Shown here piece after piece: positions 55,176-64,000 of a stretch of 64,000 bases of DNA. A program made the translations under genes and the position numbers. The notes beneath the pieces were generated by a model, which saw only the letters and a list, made by a program, of their open reading frames with translations, was not told the DNA's origin and did no database searches. Within the stretch, counting starts at the first letter, position 1, and each line of letters opens with the position of its first letter. The DNA comes from Opisthocomus hoazin (taxonomy: Eukaryota; Chordata; Aves; Opisthocomiformes; Opisthocomidae): contig NC_134442.1 in NCBI RefSeq assembly GCF_030867145.1, positions 7,331,001 through 7,395,000 on the forward strand, in the 5' to 3' direction.

Positions 55176-55216
55176 TCTGTCATTGCCAAGGGACGGGGTG
55201 GGGGTGGCGCTTGGTC
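55176..55216 (+). repeat. 41-bp inverted repeat, left arm (block 4)
   Basis: Pairs with 59088-59128. Here it follows the complete acrosin 5' flank. Confidence 0.88.
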
Positions 55217-55422
55217 ATTCTCGAGTGTTTAGTTTTCTAAGGTATTTTGTTTTATAATATGTTGCATGTAGATTACTGTATGTAGAGTATGCATTGCTCT
55301 GTACAGTACGTATTGTGTAGTTTTTATTGTTTTGCAGCCATTGTGGGTATTGTGGGTATGGTAGGTATGGGACTGCGCTATACAGTTTATTATTGTCTGT
55401 ATTATATTGTACCCCGAACGGG

Positions 55423-55969
55423 ATGGACCTTTTCCAGAACCACCCAATGCTCCTGCAGACCATGCAGCCCTGGGTCCAGCAGGAGCTGGAGCAGATCTTT
55501 GACAACAGGGGGTTGGAGGCAGCCATGGTGGAAGACACCATCATGGCCATGTTGACCAAGATGCCCCCGACCCTGCTGCCTCCTGAGGAGGGTCTCTGCC
55601 TCCCCCGGCAGCCCTGCGAGATCCGGCACGGACGAGCTCCTCGGCACCTCATGCGCCGCTGTTGGTGGGCACCTGGCAGCTGCCCCGCTGCTCCCGCTGC
55701 CATCCCCACGGAGCAAGAAGAGCCCCAGGAGGAGCCTGGGGAGGCTGTGCCCAGGCCCTCCACTACCAGCTGGGGCAGGGAACGCCCCCGGGGGGCCACG
55801 GCCACCCCCAAAGAGGAGCACCAGCAGCTCTGAGGACTCTCCAGCCAACAAGAGGCCAGCACCACACCAGGGACCCTGGAGGGGCCCTCGCCAGACGGCC
55901 GAACCAGGACTGGGCCACCAGCTGCAGCACACGCTGGCCCTCAAGGGCTCCCAGATCCCATTAGCCAAA
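55423..55969 (+). pseudogene. TOPORS-like pseudogene, copy 3 (premature stop)
   Basis: ATG present (MDLFQNHPMLLQTMQPWVQQ), but a C-to-T change makes a TGA at 55831-55833 in the first frame, 136 codons after the ATG. The basic C-terminal segment again lies in a different frame. Identity is tentative, as for the other copies. Confidence 0.5.
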
Positions 55970-56143
55970 TAAAAGAATCGCATGCAAATGACAGAAAAAG
56001 TCTCAGTGTTACCAACAGTGCAGATGGCTTTGCTGTCCTCACCCTTTTTAGCTTTTCTTTTACAGGGAGGGGTGGGATGTGAACGCTGAGGGGTCCTTCT
56101 GCGCGTGCCAGGCACTATTTTGTTGTTCTCCCCCAAGGCAAGT

Positions 56144-59100
56144 GCTGCCCAGCTCCAGGCCTGCAGCTCTGCACTGGTCCCGGGGCAGATGTCTCCAGCC
56201 CGGGGGTCTCCAGGGCCAGCCCGTGCCCCATCGCTCAGCACCCCACGCCTGTCCCCCTCTTCCCGCACCCTCTGCCCCCACGTCTCGGGGCGCTGCTCCC
56301 CGACCAGCCTGCACTGCTGGGCGCAGCCTCGCGACGGTGGCACCCAAAACCCTGCTCCTGCACAGAGTCACGACGTGGTGCTGCTCTCTGCACCAGCCCA
56401 GGGTCGCACCCTGCCCCAGCAGAGCCCCAACAAGTGCAGCCAGGGGAAGCGCAGAGTCCTGGCCCTGGGGAGGTCACTACCAATAGAGCTTTGGATCCTA
56501 AAAAGATGCTTTCTGCTCTGAAAGTGAGGGTTTAAACCCTAACAAGGGAACGGTGTGCCCTAAGAAAGTCTATGGCTAATAAAAGACAGCTTTGGACCCA
56601 AAAAAATGAGGATTTCCGCCCTGCAAATAAGGCTCTGGGATCTAAAATGGATGGAGAGTGTCTACAAATGACGCTTTGGGCCCTGCAAAGGAGGGGAACC
56701 TCTTGGTTCCTCTGTTGCCCCATAAAACGAAACACTCCAGTGCAGGCCTAGAGCTGTAAGAGGGGTTTGGCCCTAGAAGTGAGACTTTGGACTCTCCAAA
56801 AAAGAGTTTGGGCCTGAAGCATGGGGCGTTGGGATGTGAAAATAAGGCTTTGGAAATGAAAATGAGATGCTGAACCCTCAAATCAGGACTTTTGCCCTCA
56901 CATGATGTTTTGGTGCCAAAAGCTAGGGCTCTGTATGCTAAAAACAGGTCTTTGGAGCCTCCAAATGAGGCTTCGGTCATTAAACAAGTGAGGCTTTGTA
57001 CCCAAAATGAGCAGTTTGGATGCTAAAATGAGGCTTTGGACCCTCCAGCTTGCCGACTGGATCCTCTAAATTAGGCTATGGATCCAGATAATGAGGCTTT
57101 GGTGCCATGAAAGGAGACTTTAGACCCTACAAATAAGGCTTTGGACTCTAAAAAGGAGCCCTTTGACACTCAGATCAGACTTTGGGCCTTCAAGAGAATG
57201 CTTTGGTCCCTTAAAAGGAGTCTGTGAATTGTAAAAGCGAAGCTTGCAACTTATCAATGAGGGTTTGACCCTGCAAAGGAGGGTTTGGACCCTAAAAAAA
57301 GGCTTTGTGCCCTCCAGATGGTGCTATCACCATCGACCTCTTGTAGGACAGAAAGAGGTCTTGTGAGGCAGCAGTTGCGTCCCACTGTGCAGGCTTTGAG
57401 CCAGCCCTGGGGACTCAGCTGACCAGCAGGTTGTCACTGGAGGACACTGGGGCTGCAAGGGTACGCATTTCCCAGCCATCACTTAGCTGCAGGGAGATCT
57501 GCTTTGACGGCCCCAGGCCAGAAGGACACGCACTGCACAGGCGGGCATTCACAGAGGCGTCTCTTGGACTTGCCAGGGCAGGAATCACCGAGGGCAGAGG
57601 ACAACAGCCCAAGAGCAGGGAAGTGCTGGCCTGTTTTTCAAGCCAAGGCGGCAAATTCACCTGCAGGGGCTCTCCTGAGCAGCGGCACAAGTGCCAGCTG
57701 GCTGAAAGCATGCACAGCTCGCTCAAGGGCTGGGCTGAGTGCTTCGTGCCCCACTAACGCAGGGCAAAAACAAAGCGTGCTCACCTCGCCTGAACGAGCG
57801 GCTGCAGAGCTGTCACTCCCCGGGTCCAGGCGGGATCTCCACGTGTGCCCTGGGACACCCACGGGTGCGTACGCTGGAGCCGCACACTTCCCATGCCTGG
57901 TGACGGAGGGCTCCACGCACGCCGGAGGAGCTGGAGAGCAGCAAGGCAGACGCTCAGTGCCCTCAGCACCAGGGCCGAGCCCTGCTCTCGCAGCAGGACG
58001 GGGCAGAGCCATCTCCCCGTTCCCCTGGGCAGCTGTCCCCAGCGCTCCACAGGAAAACTGCCAGGGCGGTGTGTTAGGGGTTGGAAGGGACCTCTGTGGG
58101 TCATCGCGTGGGCAGCGGTGTGCAGAGCAACGGCGGGCTGAGGGCAGCCGAGGCGGGAGAGCAGCCTTGCGCTCAGTGGGACCAGGCTGCTCTCTGCTCT
58201 GCCACCAAAGCTAAGACTTTGGAAAGTCAAAATGATGCTTTGGATGCTAGAAATATAGCTCTGGAGCCTAAAAAGAGGCTTTCTGCCTCCAAAATGAGAG
58301 TTAGGACCCTCAAAATGGAACTGTGGGCCCTAAAAGAAGGTTGTGAGTGATAAAAGACAGGTTTGGATCCCATAAACGAGGGCTTCAGCCCTGAAAATGG
58401 GGCTCTGGGCACTCCAAAGGATAGGCTAGATGCTACAAGGGACGCTTTAGACCCTGAAAAGGAGGGGAACGACTTGGTTCCTCCATGGCCTCCAGAAATG
58501 GAGATTTCGTCCCAAATAGAGGGCTCTGGGCACTTCCAGTGGAGGCTTTCAGGTGTAAAAGAGGGCTTGGGACCCTTCAAAGTAGAGTTTAGACCCGCCA
58601 AAGGATGGCTTGGGGCTTAAGAATGCAACATTGGGCCCTGAAAATGGGGCTTTGGAAATTACATTGAGGCATTGAACCCTGAACTTCTGATGGTTTTAAG
58701 CCCTGAAGTGATGCTTTGGGTTTGAAAATCAGGGCTTTGTACTGTTGAAATGGGATTTTAGACCCTCAGAATGAAGCTTGGGACATCAAACAAACAAGGC
58801 TTCTAAGTCTAAAGGAGCAGTTTTGATTCTACATGGAGGCTTTGGCTCCTGAAAAGCAGGGTTTTGAAGATAAAGATGAGGGTTGAGACCTCAAATGGAG
58901 ACTTTGGACCCTATAAACAATGCTTTGGACTCTGAAAAGGAGGCTCTGCACCTTCAAAATGATGCTATGAGCCCTGGGTTTGGAACTTAGAAATGAGGGT
59001 TTGTACCCTAAAAAGGAGGCTTTGGGTCCTAAAAAGAAGGCATTAAAACCTACAATAAAAGTTTGGACACTAAAGATGAGTCCTGGAGACCAAGCGCCAC

Positions 59101-59392
59101 CCCCACCCCGTCCCTTGGCAATGACAGACTCACAGCTGAGGATGGTGGCCCTCTTGCAGGGGCGGGCGCTGGCGGCGGCAGGCAGAGAGCGGTGCAGAGG
59201 AGGTGCAGGCGGCCTCGCTGTCGCAGCCCTCGTGGAGGCAGCGGCAGGTCTGGCCCCGTCTCAGCAGGGCGGGCAGCGTCAGGAAGGAGATGATGTGCAG
59301 GAGCTGTGGGGATGGGGGAGAGCATCAGCCCTGGGACGCCCCTGCTCCGGGGGGCAGACCCCAGCCCCACATCCCCCCCGTCCTCGCCACCT
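56144..59392. repeat. R block, copy 4, with provirus-free site
   Basis: Same length as the other complete copies, with 21-bp fields at about 56486-57321 and 58211-59081. It ends in the single acct (59389-59392) at which the proviruses inserted elsewhere and runs straight into the S block. Confidence 0.85.
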
Positions 59393-61583
59393 CAGGGCAG
59401 ACACTGGACGGCAGCCACGTCCTGCCCCTCCTCACCACCCTGCAGGCTGCTGCGGGGTCGCTGGGGCTGCGCGGAGGGGATGTGGGGGAGCCGATGGCCC
59501 CAGGGCAAGCATCACCCCCACCCAGCCTTGTCCACCCCACCGCCACCCCGGCGGCCTCAGCATCATGGAGACGGGGGGTTCCAGAACACGGGGACAGCTG
59601 GGGGGTGCAGAGGAGACAGAGAGGAGCGCTGCAAGGGGGGAGGAGGGGCCCTGGGCCTGGTCCAGGGGCTGCGCGGCCTCGGGGCAGGCCCCACAGGAGC
59701 CATGGTGAAGCTGGGCCTGGCTGCAATCGGGGCCCGCCTCCTTCCCATGTAGTCTTGGCCGGCAGAGGTCGGGAGGGCTGTCAGTCTCCTCCCCTGAGGT
59801 GCTGCTGCCTCTGATTGGCCCCCTTGTGGTCAGGCTGCTGGGTTACAGTGCCTGCCCTTCACCTGAGGGAATGACCTGCCATTGGCTGCCAGGGCTGTCA
59901 CTCTGCCCAGATGCAATGCCCACCCGCCCCTGAGGTGCTGCTGCCTCTGATTGGACCCCAGGTGGTCAGGCTGCTGGGCTGCAGTGCCTGCCCTTCACCT
60001 GAAGTGATGACCTGCCATTGGCTGACAGTGCTGTCACTCTGCCCAGATGCAGTGCCCACCCTCCCCTGAGGTGCTGCTCTCCGCTATTGGCTGCCTGAGG
60101 GGCCGCTCTCCCCTCCGCCGGTGCCTGCCCTGCTCCCAGGCGATGTGGTGATGAACTCCACAGGGTGGGCTGGGTGCTCGCGGTGACCCTGTGGGCACGG
60201 CAGAGCAGGGAGCTTCCGCTGGGGAGGGAGCGGCAGCCATCGCCCCGTCCAACCGCCCGCCCTGCAGGGCTGGCCCGGCCTGACAGCAGAGCATGGAGGG
60301 CACTGCCCAAAGGGCTCCTGGGCACGGACAGGCCGGGGGCACCGACCGCCTCTCAGGCAGCCTGTCCCAGCGCCCGGCCGCCCTCTCGGTGCAGAAACGG
60401 ATCCTTGAGCCCAGCTGAACCCGCCCTGACGCAGCTCTGGGCCGTTCCCACGCATCCTGTCCCTGGACCCCAGCAGCAGAGCTCAGCACCTCCTTCTCAC
60501 GTCCCCTCCTGGGGAAGCTGTGGAGAGCGGTGAAGTGGGACAGGGAAATACGCGGCTGTGGGCAAGAACAGACAGGTTGGGGCCCCAAAAATGAGGATTT
60601 TGGCCCTGAAAATGAGGCTTTGCAGGTGAGGACTCTGGACTGAGGCACAGGGAACCTTCCCCCGGCTCAGGGCAAGGCTGCGCCAGCCCAGAGCACGCAG
60701 GAGGTGGCCGCCTCTGCACCGCGGCACGAGTGGCGACTCGCCGGCTTGGCAGGGCGCGGGGCCTTTCCATGCCCGGGGGTGTCTGGGGAGGGGGCAGGCT
60801 GCCTAAAGCGTCTCCCCTCCTCCTCCCCTCCAGGTCTCTGTGCTCCAGCGGGGCAGCTGGGGCTCTGCTGTAAGGACACCCGGGGTCAGCATGCGCTGTG
60901 CTGCCTTGGGCTGCTGGGAAGGGATGGCATTGGGATGCTCCCCGGGCAACCCTGCTTCCCCCGGGGGCTGCCATTTCCCATTTTCCCACCCAGCTGCCAG
61001 GCAGCCATGCTGCTGTCGGAGGGGCAGGCTCTGCTCCAGGCCCCGGCTGAGGTGAGGCTGACACTGCCCTACCAAAGCCCTCCTGCTACACAGCTGTGGG
61101 ATTCTGGGAGAAGGTGAGCACACAGGGTGTGTGCAAAGCAGTAACATTTGAGCACCTGCTTCTTGTCAGCATCCACACCTTCCCGAGCTCACACTCCTTC
61201 TGTCTCCTCCTCTGGTGATATTTCCACATTTCTTCTCTCAGTCTAGGTTTCTCCTGGAGAAGAGAGGCTGTACAATATGTTGGAAATACCTGTGGTCGCG
61301 CCACCCCTACACAAAGAAAAACTTTTTCTTCACGATTCAGGAGCTTAGCCCAGACGTATCAAGCACATTACCCAGGACTAGGAGCCAGGAGATTCCAGAA
61401 GCTGAGTTTCAGCTCTAGAGAAGAGTTGTTTTGTGATCTGGGATGACCCCACCTTCCTCCATCACTTTCTCTGTTGGCCAAATGACCAGTGAAACGCCGG
61501 CCTGCCTGAGGTGAAGCTGAAGGACTTGTTTCTCTTGGTAAGGGCTTGGGCTGGCAGAAGTCACTCTGTGCCTGCCAAACAAG
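59393..61583. repeat. S block, copy 4
   Basis: Continuous with R here. Five ATTGG boxes at 59790-60095. A minus-strand ATG at 59701-59703 has a strong context (CACCATGG) and lies downstream of the CCAAT boxes in minus orientation, but I cannot build a convincing protein from it. Confidence 0.75.
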
Positions 61584-62485
61584 TCCCTTTTGGGAACTCA
61601 CCTCTTGCAGTCGTGGAACCCCAGCCACTGACGTAGCAGCTTCTCAGCTGCGACACTCTCAGCCAGGCGTCGGGCACACAGGCAAGCTGCACGTAGTAGC
61701 CGCACAGGACAGGCTGGTCCAATTCCAGCAAGGCAATGTCGTTCCTCTGCGTGATGTTGTAGTAGTGCTCGTGAACCAGTAGCCACTTAATAGTGCGCAC
61801 TTGGGTCTCAGGGCCCAGCTGAGTCAAGTGGCTGGCCCCGATCACCACGTGCCACATGGTGATGTGCCTGCAAGGCAGGTGGAGAGAGGGGTCAGAGGGA
61901 GCGCAGCCCCGTGCTGCAAGCAGCCCAGCAGTTGCCTGCCTTCTGCTGCACAGGGCAGATAGGAAGGCAGGGCTACGGAGGGTGCGACTGCCCTAGCACG
62001 CCTTGGGCACAAGGAGTCTCGGGCGGGAGGCTGCTAGGAAGCCGTGGCGTGAGCCCAGCCCTCTCGCGAGCAGTCTCTCAGCTGGGCTTGGCAGTGCCCA
62101 GGCACTGGGCGTGCTGCAGGGAAGCGGGATGGCGCTAGCACGTGCTGCTGTGGAGCGGGCACGTGCTAGTGCTGTGGGGCTGTTCCCTGGTCCTCCTTAC
62201 CCGGGCGTGATGAAGCAGTGGGCTGCTGTCAGCACCCACTGTGGGCTGATGAGCGACCCTCCGCAGACATGCGCCATGCCTCCTATGATGGGCTTCTGGA
62301 TGCTGACGATCCAGGGCCAGGCCCCTAGCTGGGCATCGGTGCCACCCACGACGCGTGACATGCCGTAGTAAGAATCCATGGGCCGGTGCCTGCAGGTCCC
62401 TCTGTAAGCAGAAACTCATGAATGTCCTGCTCGGTGGCTTGCTGCTGTTCAGGCTGCAGGTCAGCCCCCTTCCCCCCCACCAGGC
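61584..62485 (-). pseudogene. Acrosin fragment with exons 2 and 3 only (copy at 62 kb)
   Basis: Exon 2 (62201-62401) and exon 3 (61602-61867), with the same outer breakpoints as the fragment at 12942-13843. Exon 3 has a private Arg-to-Trp change (TIKWLLV). No serine exon and no start. Confidence 0.88.
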
Positions 62486-64000
62486 GCTGCCCAGCTCCAG
62501 GCCTGCAGCTCTGCACTGGTCCCGGGGCAGATGTCTCCAGCCCGGGGGTCTCCAGGGCCAGCCCGTGCCCCATCGCTCAGCACCCCACGCCTGTCCCCCT
62601 CTTCCCGCACCCTCTGCCCCCATGTCTCGGGGCGCTGCTCCCCGACCAGCCTGCACTGCTGGGCGCAGCCTCGCGACGGTGGCACCCAAAACCCTGCTCC
62701 TGCACAGAGTCACGACGTGGTGCTGCTCTCTGCACCAGCCCAGGGTCGCACCCTGCCCCAGCAGAGCCCCAACAAGTGCAGCCAGGGGAAGCGCAGAGTC
62801 CTGGCCCTGGGGAGGTCACTACCAATAGAGCTTTGGATCCTAAAAAGATGCTTTCTGCTCTGAAAGTGAGGGTTTAAACCCTAACAAGGGAACGGTGTGC
62901 CCTAAGAAAGTCTATGGCTAATAAAAGACAGCTTTGGACCCAAAAAAATGAGGATTTCCGCCCTGCAAATAAGGCTCTGGGATCTAAAATGGATGGAGAG
63001 TGTCTACAAATGACGCTTTGGGCCCTGCAAAGGAGGGGAACCTCTTGGTTCCTCTGTTGCCCCATAAAACGAAACACTCCAGTGCAGGCCTAGAGCTGTA
63101 AGAGGGGTTTGGCCCTAGAAGTGAGACTTTGGACTCTCCAAAAAAGAGTTTGGGCCTGAAGCATGGGGCGTTGGGATGTGAAAATAAGGCTTTGGAAATG
63201 AAAATGAGATGCTGAACCCTCAAATCAGGACTTTTGCCCTCACATGATGTTTTGGTGCCAAAAGCTAGGGCTCTGTATGCTAAAAACAGGTCTTTGGAGC
63301 CTCCAAATGAGGCTTCGGTCATTAAACAAGTGAGGCTTTGTACCCAAAATGAGCAGTTTGGATGCTAAAATGAGGCTTTGGACCCTCCAGCTTGCCGACT
63401 GGATCCTCTAAGTCAGGCTATGGATCCAGATAATGAGGCTTTGGTGCCATGAAAGGAGACTTTAGACCCTACAAATAAGGCTTTGGACTCTAAAAAGGAG
63501 CCCTTTGACACTCAAATCAGACTTTGGGCCTTCAAGAGAATGCTTTGGTCCCTTAAAAGGAGTCTGTGAATTGTAAAAGCGAAGCTTGCAACTTATCAAT
63601 GAGGGTTTGACCCTGCAAAGGAGGGTTTGGACCCTAAAAAAAGGCTTTGTGCCCTCCAGATGGTGCTATCACCATCGACCTCTTGTAGGACAGAAAGAGG
63701 TCTTGTGAGGCAGCAGTTGCGTCCCACTGTGCAGGCTTTGAGCCAGCCCTGGGGACTCAGCTGACCAGCAGGTTGTCACTGGAGGACACTGGGGCTGCAA
63801 GGGTACGCATTTCCCAGCCATCACTTAGCTGCAGGGAGATCTGCTTTGACGGCCCCAGGCCAGAAGGACACGCACTGCACAGGCGGGCATTCACAGAGGC
63901 GTCTCTTGGACTTGCCAGGGCAGGAATCACCGAGGGCAGAGGACAACAGCCCAAGAGCAGGGAAGTGCTGGCCTGTTTTTCAAGCCAAGGCGGCAAATTC
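62486..64000. repeat. R block, copy 5, cut by window end
   Basis: Joined to acrosin intron 1 at GCTGC as in copy 2, so M2 is missing. The first 21-bp field runs at about 62827-63660; the rest is the start of the GC-rich spacer. Confidence 0.85.

Overview
This window looks like vertebrate nuclear DNA from a bird, probably a galliform. The reasons are spliced acrosin-family protease exons, class I endogenous retroviruses, an alpharetrovirus-like solo LTR, a TOPORS-like pseudogene of a type I recall from bird genomes, and a 21-bp tandem repeat that resembles my memory of the chicken W-chromosome XhoI-family repeat. There is no sign of prokaryotic gene organisation. Most open frames are shadows in GC-rich repeated DNA.

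The window is a nested segmental-duplication array. Its building blocks are: (a) an acrosin-like serine-protease gene on the minus strand; (b) a block called M2 here, about 0.93 kb, carrying the TOPORS-like pseudogene; (c) a 3,249-bp block called R, with two long fields of degenerate 21-bp repeats; (d) a class I (gammaretrovirus-like) provirus inserted at the end of R; (e) a block called S of 2.2-2.5 kb, with a CCAAT-box minisatellite; then the next acrosin copy or fragment.

Layout: intron 1 of an acrosin copy (1-240); M2 (306-1232); R (1233-4481); provirus 1 (4482-10474); S; acrosin exons 3-2 only (12942-13843); R (13844-17092); provirus 2 (17093-23084); S; a 158-bp piece of exon 3 (25433-25590); an acrosin copy with exons 5-2 (26019-28528); a spacer (28562-29785); a second exon 5-2 copy (30214-33128); M2; R; a double provirus with three LTRs (37371-48702); S; another exon 3 piece (50915-51072); the only complete acrosin gene, exons 5-1 (51501-54565), with its 5' flank; M2 (55217-56143); R without a provirus (56144-59392); S; acrosin exons 3-2 (61584-62485); and a partial R running off the end.

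Only the gene at 52081-54565 has all five exons. They splice in frame to a predicted 349-residue preproacrosin with signal peptide, activation site, His/Asp/Ser triad and a trypsin-type Asp in the specificity pocket. The other copies lost exon 1 through one shared 733-bp deletion or are smaller fragments. The proviruses share the same stops, frameshifts and large deletions, yet their LTRs are nearly identical and sit in a 4-bp target duplication. The fourth R/S junction keeps the empty site. A separate solo LTR lies in sense in the 3' UTR of two acrosin copies and is absent from a third. These presence/absence patterns give a relative order of insertions and duplications. The perfect repetition also means that assembly should be verified with long reads.
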